Shown here: positions 25,225-34,650 of the stretch, one piece after another
How the letters are laid out: every line of letters begins with the position of its first letter
How positions within the stretch are numbered: position 1 is the stretch's first letter
NCBI GenBank assembly: GCA_037045045.1
Contig: JBAOHL010000007.1
Coordinates: forward strand, 62,001-126,000
Source: Phosphoribacter sp037045045
GTDB lineage: Bacteria; Actinomycetota; Actinomycetes; Actinomycetales; Dermatophilaceae
DNA length: 64,000 nucleotides
Direction: 5' to 3'
The notes under the pieces: model-generated
Seen by the model: only the letters and a program-made list of their open reading frames with translations
The model's database searches: none
What the model was told of the DNA's origin: nothing
Translations under genes and position numbers: made by a program

Positions 25225-25962
25225 ATGACCAGCGAGCACCGACCGGCCCGGCTGCGGGTCGGCGTCGTCGGTGCCGGCCGGGCCGGGGCGGTCGTCGGCG
25301 CCGCGTGGCATCGCGTGGGCCATCGCGTCGTCGCGGCGACCGCGGTCAGTGCGCCCTCCCAGCGTCGGGCTCGCGCGCTGCTTCCCGGAGTCCCGTTGCT
25401 GCCGGCCCCGGACGTCGTCGCCACGGCCGACCTCGCGGTGCTCGCGGTCCCGGACGTCGAATTGGCCGCTTTGGTCGCCGGCCTGGCCGCCGTCGACGCC
25501 TTCCACCCTGGGCAGATCGTCGTGCACCTGAGCCCCGGGTCGGGTATCGGCGTCCTGGAGCCGGCGGCGGCATCCGACGTCTTACCCCTGGCCTTGCACC
25601 CCGCGCTGGCCATGACGGGGGTCCCCTCCGACGTCGACCGTCTCGTCGGGGCGGCAGTAGCGGTGACCACGCTGCGGACCCTGCAGGCGCTCGGCGAGGC
25701 CCTCGTCGTCGAGATCGGGGCGGAGCCGGTGTGGATCGAGGAGGAGGACCGGGCCGCGTATGCCGCGTCCATCGGCGCGGTGCGCGACGGGATGGAAGCG
25801 GTGCTCGGGGCGGCCAGTCGGGTGCTGCAGGACGCTGGCGTGGCGCGGCCGGCCGGGGTGCTGGCGCCCCTGGCCCGTTCCGTCCTGGAGGGGGTCACCC
25901 CGCGCGGTACGGTGTCCAGCGACCTCCCCACCAGCGCCGCCGAGGACCAGGAGCCAGCGTGA
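25225..25962 (+). CDS. DUF2520 / Rossmann-like domain protein
   Basis: A 245-residue protein with an N-terminal NAD(P)-binding motif (VGVVGAGRAGAVVGAAW) and the DUF2520 C-terminal helical domain (EEEDRAAYAASIGAVRDGMEAVLG). It is related to pyrroline-carboxylate reductase and 6-phosphogluconate dehydrogenase folds. In M. tuberculosis the homologue (Rv3603c) precedes panC; here its stop overlaps nadB (GTGA). The role is not established; an oxidoreductase in cofactor synthesis is a reasonable guess. Confidence 0.75.
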   Translation: MTSEHRPARLRVGVVGAGRAGAVVGAAWHRVGHRVVAATAVSAPSQRRARALLPGVPLLPAPDVVATADLAVLAVPDVELAALVAGLAAVDAFHPGQIVVHLSPGSGIGVLEPAAASDVLPLALHPALAMTGVPSDVDRLVGAAVAVTTLRTLQALGEALVVEIGAEPVWIEEEDRAAYAASIGAVRDGMEAVLGAASRVLQDAGVARPAGVLAPLARSVLEGVTPRGTVSSDLPTSAAEDQEPA

Positions 25963-27646
25963 GCATCCGCATCCCACGATGGCTCAAGGCGCCGGCACCG
26001 GGATGGACGACGAGCGCTGACGTCCTCGTCGTCGGGTCGGGGATCGCCGGGCTCACCGCGGCCCTGCGCCTTCGGGAGCAGGGCGCCACCGTCCTGCTCG
26101 TCACGAAGACCGTGCTTACCGAGGGCTCGACGCAGTGGGCGCAGGGCGGGATCGCCGCCGCCATGGCCGACGAGGACTCCCCGGAGGAGCATCGTCGGGA
26201 CACCCTCGTCGCGGGCGTGGGGATCTGCGACGTGGCGGCCGTGACGGCTTTGGTCAACGAAGGTCCGCAGCGGGTGCGCGAGCTCGTGGCACGAGGGGCG
26301 GAGTTCGACCGGGGCAGCGACGGGCAGATCAGCCTGACTCGCGAGGGCGGCCACCATCGCGACCGCATTCTGCACGCCGGGGGGGACGCCACCGGACGCG
26401 AGATCAGCCGGGCCCTCATCGCCGCCCTCGACCGGGTACTCGGCGACCCGGGGATCGAGGTCATCGAGCACGCCCTCGTCGTCGACTTGCTCCAGGACGG
26501 CACCGGCCGGGTCTGCGGGGCGACGCTTCACGTCATCGGGGAGGGGCAGATCGACGGCGTGGGTGAGGCCAGATGCCGGGCCGTGGTGCTCGCGACCGGC
26601 GGGCTCGGGCAGATCTACGCCTCGACGACCAACCCTCCGGTGGCCACCGGCGACGGCATGGCGGTCGCCCTGCGGGCCGGTGCGGTCCTCGCGGACGTCG
26701 AGTTCGTCCAGTTCCACCCGACGGTGCTCTGGCTGGGCGACGACTCGACCGGGCAGCAACCCCTCATCTCCGAGGCGGTCCGCGGCGAGGGTGCCTTCCT
26801 CGTCGACCGTAACGGCGTGCGGTTCATGCAGGGCGTCAGCACGAGCTGGCCGACCTCGCCCCGCGAGACGTCGTCTCGCGGGCCATCGTGGCGAGGATGG
26901 CCCAAACCGGCTCCGACCATGTCTTCCTCGACTGCCGACACCTCGGCAAGGAGTTCCTCGAGAAGCGCTTCCCGTCGATCCTCGCCAGCTGTCGGGAGCA
27001 CGGCCTGGATCCGGTCGGCGACCTGTTGCCCGTGGCTCCGGCGCAGCACTACGCCAGCGGCGGCGTGCGCACCGACCTCCTCGGGCGCAGCAGCCTCCCC
27101 GGGCTCTACGCGTGCGGCGAGTGTTCGTGCACCGGGGTGCACGGAGCCAACCGGCTGGCCTCCAACTCGCTGCTCGAGGGACTCGTCTTCGCCCATCGGA
27201 TCGCCCAGGACATCACCGAGCGGTTCGCCGCCGGCGAGCTACCACCGGCCGATCCCCGACCCGCCGAATCTCTCGACCCCCTGGGGTCGGTGCTCGTGCG
27301 CTCGCGCCACCGGCACGACCTGCAGCACCGGATGACCGAGGGTTCGGGAGTCGTGCGGTCGGCCACGTCGTTGGCGGCGACGGGGGAGTTCCTCGCCGCG
27401 CTGGCCGCCGAAGCGGACGGGGCCGAAGGCGGCCCGAAGTCCTGGGAGACGACGAATCTGCTCCACCTGGGGCAGCTGCTCACCCACCTCGCGGCAGTTC
27501 GCGAGGAGACCAGAGGCGGGCACGTCCGGAGCGACTTTCCCGACCGCGACGACGACCACTGGCGGGGTCACACGTGGGCCTCCCGCGACCCCGACGGCAC
27601 CGTGACGAGCTCCTACCACCCCGTCGACCAGCAGGACCTCACGTGA
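25959..27646 (+). CDS. nadB: L-aspartate oxidase (frame shifted near 26830)
   Basis: Starts at GTG 25959. FAD-binding VLVVGSGIAGLTAALRLREQ, then GSTQWAQGGIAAAMADEDSPEEH and REGGHHRDRILHAGGDATGREI are present. Near 26826-26832 two extra bases break RFMQGV-HELADLAPRDVV. The rest follows in another frame (HYASGGVRTDLLGRSSLPGLYACGE, GANRLASNSLLEGLVF) to TGA 27646. It oxidises L-aspartate to iminoaspartate, the first step of de novo NAD synthesis. nadC follows with a GTGA overlap; nadA is not in the window and would be expected elsewhere. Confidence 0.85.
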
Positions 27647-28533
27647 CCACCGACTTGTCGTTTCCCGCCGCCGACGCCACTGAGTTGGCCCGCGTCGCCC
27701 TCGAGGAGGACCTCGGCCCGGACCACCTCGACGTCACAACCCTCGCGACCATCCCCGCCGGGCAGGTGAGCACGGCCGAGGTGGTCGCGCGGGCCGACGG
27801 CGTCCTGGCCGGCATGCCGGTCGTCGCGGACGTCTTCGGCACGGTCGCGGCGATGATCGGGTCACCGCCACCGACCGTCGAGATCCTCGTCGCCGACGGT
27901 GCCCGGGTGAGTCGCGGCGAGGTCCTGGCCCGGGTCACCGGAGCGGTCCGGGTGCTGCTCATCGGCGAACGGACCATGCTCAACATCCTCAGCCGGCTGT
28001 GCGGGGTCGCGACCCACACGCGTCGGTGGGCCGACGCGCTGGAGGGCACCGGAGCGATGGTCCTGGACACCCGCAAGACCACCCCGGGGATGCGCCACCT
28101 CGAGAAGTACGCGGTGCGCGCCGGGGGTGGCACGAACAAGCGGATGGGTCTCTACGACGTCGCGATGATCAAGGACAACCACAAGCTCGCCGCGGGGTCG
28201 GTGTCCGCGGCATACCAGGCGATCCGGCGCACCTATCCGGACGTCGCCATCGAGGTCGAGGTCACCACGGTCGAGGAGGCCCTCGAGGCGTATGCCGTGG
28301 GTGCCCGGTTCATCATGTGCGACAACATGTCCGTCGAGTTGCTCGGCCGGACCGTCGCGGCGTTACGGTCCCTGCCGGAACCGGTGGAGATCGAGGCGAC
28401 CGGCGGGCTGACCCTCGGGGTGGCCCGGGACTTCGCCCTCACCGGGGTGGACTACCTCTCGGTCGGCGGGCTCACCCACTCGAGCCCGATTCTCGACGTG
28501 GCCTTGGATCTCGTCGAGAGTCCGCGCGCGTAG
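27643..28533 (+). CDS. nadC: Nicotinate-nucleotide pyrophosphorylase (quinolinate phosphoribosyltransferase)
   Basis: A 296-residue, full-length enzyme. Motifs: LEEDLGPDHLDVTT, ERTMLNILSRLCGVATHTRRW, LDTRKTTPGMRHLEKYAVRAGGG, MIKDNHKLAAGS, IEVEVTTVEEALEA, EATGGL and DYLSVGGLTHSSPILD. It converts quinolinate and PRPP to nicotinate mononucleotide. GTG start at 27643 overlaps the nadB stop. In related genomes this interval carries panC, panD and coaX; here nadB and nadC occupy it. Confidence 0.95.
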   Translation: MTTDLSFPAADATELARVALEEDLGPDHLDVTTLATIPAGQVSTAEVVARADGVLAGMPVVADVFGTVAAMIGSPPPTVEILVADGARVSRGEVLARVTGAVRVLLIGERTMLNILSRLCGVATHTRRWADALEGTGAMVLDTRKTTPGMRHLEKYAVRAGGGTNKRMGLYDVAMIKDNHKLAAGSVSAAYQAIRRTYPDVAIEVEVTTVEEALEAYAVGARFIMCDNMSVELLGRTVAALRSLPEPVEIEATGGLTLGVARDFALTGVDYLSVGGLTHSSPILDVALDLVESPRA

Positions 28534-28605
28534 GTCGAGGAGGCCGGGCCGGTCGGGGTGTCGTCGATCGGCGCATCGGCCGCTCGAGTGGACCCAGCCG
28601 CGCGT

Positions 28606-29277
28606 TCAGTCCTCGCGGTCGAGCCACGTGCACACGCACGCCTCGTTGCCCTCGGGATCGGCCAAGACCCAGAACGCCTGGGCTCGGGCCGCGCTGACCA
28701 GTTGGCCGCCGGCGGCCAGGGCTGCCTCGACGCGTTCGGTGGCCAGGTCGTGGGGGACGACGACGTCGAGGTGGATCCGGTTGCGCTGCGGCCGCGGCTC
28801 GCTCATCTGCTGGAACCAGATCGTCGGTCCGATCCCGCGGGGATCGCGGACCTCGCAGACCGGCTCGCCCGCCGCGGCCGGCTCGTCCTGGTAGCCGCAC
28901 ACCGCCGCCCAGAACGGGCGGACCGCATCGATGTCCAAGGCGTCGATGGCGATCTCCACGGTCATGCTCGCCAGCGGCATACTGCTCGCGCCGTGATCGC
29001 GGGCCAACGCGCTGACCGCGCGGGCCAGGTGCACGTCGCGGTCGGTAACTCCTCGGCTGTCGTGCGAGCTCGTCGTCACGTGGACCACCCCGGGGTAGCG
29101 CACGTCGATGGTCGGGTGGTGGTCGAACTCGTCGGCGCGGGCCGCGACCGCGGCTGCCAGCCCACCGGCGGCGGCATACGAGGGGCAGCCGAAGGTCGCC
29201 TCGAGACGCCCGACGAGCAGGCGCCAGTCGGGCAGGTCGGCCGCGTGGATCTGGGCTCCGGTGAGGGCTTCGCTCAT
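28606..29277 (-). CDS. PCD/DCoH-like domain fused to a VOC (glyoxalase-like) domain
   Basis: A 223-residue protein. Residues 1-95 resemble pterin-4a-carbinolamine dehydratase: LPDWRLLVGRLEATF, EFDHHPTIDVRYPGVVHVTT and GVTDRDVHLA, keeping the His-His-Pro catalytic pattern. Residues ~105-223 are a VOC/glyoxalase-like domain (TVEIAIDALDIDAVRPFWAAV, RIHLDVVVP, VLADPEGNEACVC). The pairing suggests a pterin or a small cofactor as substrate, but no reaction is known to me. It is convergent with nadC and divergent from lysS. Confidence 0.8.
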   Translation of the reverse strand: MSEALTGAQIHAADLPDWRLLVGRLEATFGCPSYAAAGGLAAAVAARADEFDHHPTIDVRYPGVVHVTTSSHDSRGVTDRDVHLARAVSALARDHGASSMPLASMTVEIAIDALDIDAVRPFWAAVCGYQDEPAAAGEPVCEVRDPRGIGPTIWFQQMSEPRPQRNRIHLDVVVPHDLATERVEAALAAGGQLVSAARAQAFWVLADPEGNEACVCTWLDRED

Positions 29278-29392
29278 GGCCACACGGTAGGCCGCGACAC
29301 CGACGAGCGCGACGGCAGCGACGGCAGCGGCGGCCGTCAGCATGCCGCCGGTGCGGTCAGGACGCCGCGCACGCCTCGGTACCCTTGGGGGT

Positions 29393-30889
29393 GTGAGTGT
29401 CCAGCCCCCGACCGACGAGGCCGATCTGCCCGAACAACGTCGGGTGCGGCGGGACAAGCGCGACCGGCTCCTTGCCGCGGGGCGGGCGGCATACCCGGTC
29501 GACGTGCGTCGGACTCACACCCTGGCGGACATCCGGGCTCGCTGGGAACACCTCGGGCCGGGCGAGACGACCGACGAGGTCGTGCGCACCGCGGGCCGGG
29601 TCATGTACATCCGCAACACCGGCAAGCTGTGCTTCGCCACCCTGCAGGAGGGCATCGGCACCCGACTGCAGATCATGCTCAGCCTCGCCGAGGTGGGCGA
29701 GACGGCCCTGGCCGACTGGAAGGCCGACGTCGACCTCGGCGACTACGTGGCCGTCGAAGGCCGGGTCGTCAGCAGCAAACGGGGGGAGCTGTCCGTGCTG
29801 GCCACCTCGTGGGAGATGGCCGGAAAGGCATTACGCCCTCTGCCGATCCTGCACAAAGACCTCTCCGACGAGACCCGGGTGCGTCAACGCTACGCGGATC
29901 TCGTCGTGCGCCAGGAGGCGCGGGACATGGTCCGGCTGCGGGCCCAGATCACCCGGGTCGTGCGCGAGACCCTGCACGCGCAGGGCTACGTCGAGGTCGA
30001 GACCCCGACCCTGCAACTTGTCCACGGCGGTGCCGCGGCCCGGCCGTTCCGCACCCACCTGCACGCCTTCGACCAGGACATGACCCTGCGGATCGCCCTG
30101 GAACTCAACCTCAAGAAGGCCGTCGTCGGCGGAGTCGACCGGGTCTACGAGATGGGCCGGATCTTCCGCAACGAGGGGATCGACGCCACCCACAGCGCCG
30201 AGTTCACCATGCTCGAGGCCTACCAGGCCTACGGCGACCAGACGTCGATCGCCGGGCTCATCCGCGACATCTTCCTCGCGGTCGCCGACGCGTCCGGTTC
30301 GCGGCAGGTGCCGACCTCGCGCGGCGTCGTCGACCTCGACGGGCCGTGGCGGTGGCTGCCGGTGTACGACGCCGTGAGCGAGGCGGTGGGTCATCCCGTG
30401 ACCATGCAGACCCCGGTCGAGGACCTGCGGCAGTATGCCGCGGCGCACGACGTGACCCTTGACCCCGAATGGGGTGCCGAAAAGGTCGTCCTCGAACTGC
30501 TGAGCGAGCTCGTCGAACCCACCTTGCTGCAGCCGACCTTCCTGTGCGACTACCCTGCCCTGGCCCAGCCGTTGGCTCGCCCGCACCGCTCGCAGCCTGG
30601 GCTGATCGAGGCCTGGGATCTCATCATCGCCGGGGTCGAGCGAGGCACCGGGTTCTCCGAACTCGTCGACCCGGTCATCCAGCGCGAGGTGTTGCAGGCG
30701 CAGTCGCTGCGGGCCGCCGGCGGCGACGAGGAGGCGATGACCCTCGACGAGGATTTCTTGCGGGCCCTCGAGTACGGCGCTCCGCCCATGGGGGGCCTGG
30801 GCCTGGGAATCGACCGACTCGTCATGCTCTTCACGGGCGCATCGATCCGAGAGACGATCCTCTTTCCCCTGCTCAAACCCGAGGACTGA
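29393..30889 (+). CDS. lysS: Lysyl-tRNA synthetase, class II
   Basis: A 498-residue enzyme starting at GTG 29393. The N-terminal OB domain runs to about residue 165 (AGRVMYIRNTGKLCFATLQE, then GDYVAVEGRVVSSKRGELS). Class II motifs follow: motif 2 in RVYEMGRIFRNEGIDATHSAEFTMLE and motif 3 in GGLGLGIDRLVMLFTG, with the end TILFPLLKPE. It charges tRNA-Lys. Next genes are a small membrane protein and lsr2, the same order as in M. tuberculosis. Motifs are intact and the length is normal. Confidence 0.95.
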   Translation: MSVQPPTDEADLPEQRRVRRDKRDRLLAAGRAAYPVDVRRTHTLADIRARWEHLGPGETTDEVVRTAGRVMYIRNTGKLCFATLQEGIGTRLQIMLSLAEVGETALADWKADVDLGDYVAVEGRVVSSKRGELSVLATSWEMAGKALRPLPILHKDLSDETRVRQRYADLVVRQEARDMVRLRAQITRVVRETLHAQGYVEVETPTLQLVHGGAAARPFRTHLHAFDQDMTLRIALELNLKKAVVGGVDRVYEMGRIFRNEGIDATHSAEFTMLEAYQAYGDQTSIAGLIRDIFLAVADASGSRQVPTSRGVVDLDGPWRWLPVYDAVSEAVGHPVTMQTPVEDLRQYAAAHDVTLDPEWGAEKVVLELLSELVEPTLLQPTFLCDYPALAQPLARPHRSQPGLIEAWDLIIAGVERGTGFSELVDPVIQREVLQAQSLRAAGGDEEAMTLDEDFLRALEYGAPPMGGLGLGIDRLVMLFTGASIRETILFPLLKPED

Positions 30890-30891
30890 CC

Positions 30892-31104
30892 ATGTGGGAT
30901 GCCATCTTCCCGTACCTCGCCGCGATCATCCCGACCGCCGGCATGCTGACAATCGCCTACGTCGTCTTCAAGAACGTTTTCGAGGCCGACCGTCGGGAAC
31001 GGCTGGCAATGTCGCAATGGGAGGCCGCGCACCGTGACGATCCGGCCGAGGCGGACCCCGCAGGCTCGACACCACCCTCCGGCGAATCACCGGAAAAGTC
31101 GTAG
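30892..31104 (+). CDS. Small single-pass membrane protein
   Basis: A 70-residue protein starting 2 bases after the lysS stop, so probably co-translated. One N-terminal helix (AIFPYLAAIIPTAGMLTIAYVVF) is followed by a basic/acidic juxtamembrane segment (EADRRERLAMSQWEAAHRDD) and a Pro/Ser-rich tail. Similar short proteins are common between lysS and lsr2 in Micrococcales. Function unknown. Confidence 0.7.
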   Translation: MWDAIFPYLAAIIPTAGMLTIAYVVFKNVFEADRRERLAMSQWEAAHRDDPAEADPAGSTPPSGESPEKS

Positions 31105-31298
31105 CGCGATCGCCCACAGAGCCAGGAAAAGTCACGGACGCGAAGGACCGACAATCCCGGGGGGTCTGGTAGCGTCGGGCGAGTACCGCCCGGCGGCGGG
31201 ATGTCGGAAGTATTAGGGGAACGGGAGCCCCGACATCGTCGCAGAATTGCGAGGTCCGCTGGGTGCATATTGTCCCGGACGACAAGGAGAATCCCCGT

Positions 31299-31625
31299 AT
31301 GGCGCAGCGAGTTCAAATCCTCCTGGAGGACGACATTGACAAGAGCCCCGCAGCGGAGACGGTGAGTTTCGGTCTCGACGGCGTGGGTTACGAGATCGAC
31401 CTCTCGGCGTCCAACGCCGCGAAGCTTCGCGAGCAACTCGCGCACTGGGTGGGGCACGCCCGCTCGACAGGGGGCCGTCGGCCGCGTCGACGCGCTGCGG
31501 CGAGCCCACGGCGATCCAATGTCTCAGGGGTGCGCGAGTGGGCGCGGGCCAACGGACATCAGGTCAGCGACCGCGGCCGGGTGCCCGCGAGCGTTCAGGC
31601 GGCATACGACAAAGCGCACGGCTGA
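31299..31625 (+). CDS. lsr2: Lsr2-type nucleoid-associated protein
   Basis: A 108-residue protein with AAGGAGA before ATG 31299. The N-terminal dimerisation part shows MAQRVQILLEDDID and TVSFGLDGVGYEIDLSASNA. A basic linker follows (GGRRPRRRAAASPRR). The C-terminal DNA-binding helix pair VREWARANGHQVSDRGRVPASV holds the RGR AT-hook-like residues that enter the minor groove. Lsr2 silences AT-rich, often foreign, DNA; the AT-rich leader at 6.7 kb and the mobile element end are natural targets. The 194 bases upstream hold its promoter, with TTGCGA near 31246 as a possible -35. Confidence 0.95.
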   Translation: MAQRVQILLEDDIDKSPAAETVSFGLDGVGYEIDLSASNAAKLREQLAHWVGHARSTGGRRPRRRAAASPRRSNVSGVREWARANGHQVSDRGRVPASVQAAYDKAHG

Positions 31626-31701
31626 GAACGTCGCCGAAACAGGCCGTCGCCCTTACCGGCGGCGGCCTGTCGTCGTGGCGGGAATCGCCGAACGTCCGGC
31701 G

Positions 31702-32595
31702 CTACGACAACAGTGGCGCGGCGAGGTCGCCGAGACGGCCGACGCGGTCGAGTACCTCGTCGATCGTCGAGTGTTCGAGGCCCCCCTCGCGTTCTGCACC
31801 GATTGTCACTTCGCGCCAGGTCCGGGGGGTGGCGACATAGGGAGCGGCTTTCGCCCTGACGGAGTATGGACAGATCGTGGTTTTCGCTGCGGCATTCTGG
31901 CTCCAGTCGAGAAAGACCTTTCCGGGGCGCAAAGACGTCGTCATCTTCCACACGACGAGGTCCGGTTCGGCCTTCGTCAGTTCCTGCGCCAGTGTTCGAA
32001 CGACGGCGCTGATGTCACCTGACGTCTGGGTGCCCGGCAGCGCGGCATACACCTGCATGCCCTTCGATCCACTCGTCACCGGAACGGGGTTCAACCCCAG
32101 ACCGACGAGGCGTTCGCGAACGAGTAGGGCCACAATCGAACACTCCCGCAGGCCCACTCCCGGCCCGGGGTCGAGATCGACGACGAGTCGGTCCGGATGG
32201 CCAGCACGTCCCCTGTCATCGACCTGCCACTGTGGCACGTGCAGTTCGAGTGAGGCGAGATTGGCCAGATAAGTCAGCGCGTCGACGCCGGTGACGAGGG
32301 GATAAGTGATCCGGTCCTTCGTCGTCTCGATGGTCACCGCGGGCAGCCACGCGGGCGCGCCGGAGGGCAGGTTCTTCTCGAAGAAGCTCACCCCCTCGAC
32401 ACCGTCGGGATATCGCACTCTGGTCACGGGTCGGCGGGCCAGGTGGGGCAGCAGCACGGGGGCGATCCGGGCGTAATAGTTCAGCACCTCGCCCTTGGTC
32501 GTCTCGGTGGCGGGGAAGAGGACCTTGTCGAGGTTCGAGACGGTCAGGCGTCGCCCGGCGATCTCGACGGTGACCTTCGCTCCTGGCTCAGACAT
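31702..32595 (-). CDS. ligD: LigD-type polymerase/primase domain protein
   Basis: A 297-residue stand-alone archaeo-eukaryotic primase-like domain as found in LigD. Motifs: RRLTVSNLDKVLFPATETTKGE, the metal-binding DLDPGPG, SGSKGMQVYAALP and KTTICPYSVRAKAAPYVATP. It fills gaps and adds ribonucleotides at broken ends during end joining. ATG 32595 overlaps the ligase gene stop by 8 bases, so both are co-translated. No nuclease domain is fused. Ku is divergently encoded 160 bases from the ligase start. Confidence 0.9.
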   Translation of the reverse strand: MSEPGAKVTVEIAGRRLTVSNLDKVLFPATETTKGEVLNYYARIAPVLLPHLARRPVTRVRYPDGVEGVSFFEKNLPSGAPAWLPAVTIETTKDRITYPLVTGVDALTYLANLASLELHVPQWQVDDRGRAGHPDRLVVDLDPGPGVGLRECSIVALLVRERLVGLGLNPVPVTSGSKGMQVYAALPGTQTSGDISAVVRTLAQELTKAEPDLVVWKMTTSLRPGKVFLDWSQNAAAKTTICPYSVRAKAAPYVATPRTWREVTIGAEREGGLEHSTIDEVLDRVGRLGDLAAPLLS

Positions 32596-33529
32596 CGAGA
32601 TCCCCCGCGTCGATGTCACCGGGGGTCAGGTCCGGTCGCAGGCCGCGGTATGCCGGCTGGCGCAGCCGGTGCGCTGCGGTCAGTCCGAGGGCCTGGACCT
32701 CGCAGACGAGCACCGGATGGACCCAGCGGGCCCCTCGCGCGTCCTCGACCGGCAGGTCCCCGGCGAACGGGCGGGACGGCGCGGCCAACGGGGCGAGATC
32801 GGCGTGCAGGCTGCGGGCGGTCCGCCCGGCGATCCCACTGCCGACCCGGCCCAGATAACGCAGCCCGCCGACCCCGGGGACCCCGACGAGGACGGCGCCG
32901 ATCCGGTCGGCGTAGTCGGTCTGGGGGCGCCAACCGCCGATGACCACCGACAGACTGCGCCGGTGCGGCAGCTTGAGCCAGTCCTCGCTGCGCACGCCCG
33001 GGTGGTAGCGCGACGCGCGTCGCTTGCTCACCACCCCTTCCAAGCCCTGCTCGCGCGTGGCGGCGAGCAGGGCCGTGCCGTCGGGGAACACCGGCGGCAC
33101 TTGCCAGTGGCTGCCGCTCAGGTCGAGCCGCTCGAGGGTGGCGCGCCGTTCGTCGTAGCTGCGCGCCGTGAGATCGACGCCGTAGAGGCGTAGGACGTCG
33201 AAGGCCATGAGCGTCACTGGCGTCGCGGCGGCCAGGGCGGCGGCCTTGGCGGCATTGCTCACGTGGAAGCGCTCGGCCAACGCCGCGAACGAGGGGACCC
33301 CCTCCCGGAGGGTGACGATCTCGCCGTCGAGCAGGACGTCGTCGTAGCGCTGGGCCAGCCCGGCCAGCTCAGGGAAGGCCACCGTGACGTCCCGCTCGGT
33401 GCGACTGCTCACCCGCAGGACGCCGTCGTGGATGTCGACGAGCACGCGCATCCCGTCCCACTTGACCTCGTGCACCCACTCCGGGCCGGGCGGCACTGCC
33501 GTGGCCGACGTCGCGAGCATGGGGCGCAT
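32588..33529 (-). CDS. ATP-dependent DNA ligase (LigC/LigD ligase domain)
   Basis: A 313-residue ATP-dependent ligase. The adenylation motif is EVKWDGMRVLVD (Lys is the AMP acceptor), then SRTERDVT, DVLLDGEIVTL, GLEGVVSKRRASRYHPG and EDWLKLP; the OB fold has VIGGWRP. ATG 33529 (MRPMLAT) is the natural start for this family. It seals double-strand breaks with Ku and the downstream polymerase. Polymerase and ligase being separate proteins rather than one LigD is a known arrangement in several actinobacteria. Confidence 0.9.
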   Translation of the reverse strand: MRPMLATSATAVPPGPEWVHEVKWDGMRVLVDIHDGVLRVSSRTERDVTVAFPELAGLAQRYDDVLLDGEIVTLREGVPSFAALAERFHVSNAAKAAALAAATPVTLMAFDVLRLYGVDLTARSYDERRATLERLDLSGSHWQVPPVFPDGTALLAATREQGLEGVVSKRRASRYHPGVRSEDWLKLPHRRSLSVVIGGWRPQTDYADRIGAVLVGVPGVGGLRYLGRVGSGIAGRTARSLHADLAPLAAPSRPFAGDLPVEDARGARWVHPVLVCEVQALGLTAAHRLRQPAYRGLRPDLTPGDIDAGDLDV

Positions 33530-33692
33530 GGGCCCATCTTGGCCCACCGCGCCGCCGGTTCGGTCCGCCCGATGGCGCACTGGCGCGGGAGGCAGCCGCC
33601 GGCCCCGGGCGGGCGGGCGTTGTGGCGCGAGCGCCCGTCGGTCATGCTGGTGCATACGCAACCAGCGTGACCGGTGGGAAAGGTGAGCCATC

Positions 33693-34643
33693 ATGCGCGC
33701 CATGTGGAAGGGGGCCGTCTCCTTCGGCCTCGTCAATGTCCCCGTGAAGCTCTACTCGGCCACCGAGAACCACGACATCTCCTTCCGTCAGGTGCACCGC
33801 GAGGACGGCGGGCAAATCCGCTACCAACGGATGTGCAGCAGCTGTGGCCAACAGGTGTCCTACGACGACGTGGCCAAGGGGTACGAGACCCCGGACGGGC
33901 AGATGGTCGTGCTCACCGACGAGGACCTGCGGGAGCTGCCCAACCAGTCGAGCAAGGAGGTCGCCGTCGCCAAGTTCGTGCCGGCCGACCAGATCGACCC
34001 CTTGTTGCTGGACCGCTGCTACTACCTCGAGCCGGAGAAGAGCGCGGCCAAGGCGTACGCGCTGCTGCGCGACGCCCTCGTCGGGTCCGACCGGATGGCC
34101 CTGGTCACCGTGTCGATCCGCACCCGGATGACGATGGCCGTCTTGCGGGTCCGCGACGGCGTCATCGTCTTGCAGACGATGCTCTGGCCCGACGAGATCA
34201 GAGCCGCCGACGGCGTCGACCTCGGCGAGACCGGGCGGGCCAGCGATCGGGAGCTGGCCATGGCCAACCTGCTCGTCGAGTCGCTCGCCGGCGACTACGA
34301 GCCCGAGGAGTTCGAGGACGACTACGCCCTCGCGGTCCAGACGATGGTGACCGCCAAGCTCGCCGGGGCGGCCGTCGCGGCCTCGCCGGGTGCTGCGGAC
34401 ACCGGCAGCGACGTCGTCGATCTGCTCGAAGCGCTCCAACGCAGCGTCGACCGGGCCAAGGCCTCTCGGGGGGAGCCGGTCGCCTCGGAGCAGGGCCCGC
34501 CGGCCGCGGCGACACCGGCCGCGGCGCAGCCGGCCCCCGCGAAGAAGGCCCCCGCTCGGCGCGCGCCGGCGAGCGCGGACGCCGGCAAGACCCCAGCGAA
34601 GAAGGCCGCCCCTCGGCCTGCCGCCAAGCGCAAGGCGAGCTGA
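33693..34643 (+). CDS. ku: Ku protein (non-homologous end joining)
   Basis: A 316-residue bacterial Ku starting MRAMWKGAVSFGLVNVPVKL. The core includes FRQVHREDGGQIRYQRMC, KGYETPDGQMVVLTDEDL and the β-barrel ring residues. The C-terminal tail from about residue 255 is very rich in Ala, Lys and Pro (APAKKAPARRAPAS, then KKAAPRPAAKRKAS), the extension that helps bacterial Ku hold or thread DNA. GGAAAGGTG precedes the start. It binds broken ends and recruits the ligase and polymerase encoded divergently. Confidence 0.95.
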   Translation: MRAMWKGAVSFGLVNVPVKLYSATENHDISFRQVHREDGGQIRYQRMCSSCGQQVSYDDVAKGYETPDGQMVVLTDEDLRELPNQSSKEVAVAKFVPADQIDPLLLDRCYYLEPEKSAAKAYALLRDALVGSDRMALVTVSIRTRMTMAVLRVRDGVIVLQTMLWPDEIRAADGVDLGETGRASDRELAMANLLVESLAGDYEPEEFEDDYALAVQTMVTAKLAGAAVAASPGAADTGSDVVDLLEALQRSVDRAKASRGEPVASEQGPPAAATPAAAQPAPAKKAPARRAPASADAGKTPAKKAAPRPAAKRKAS

Positions 34644-34650
34644 GCGCCCG

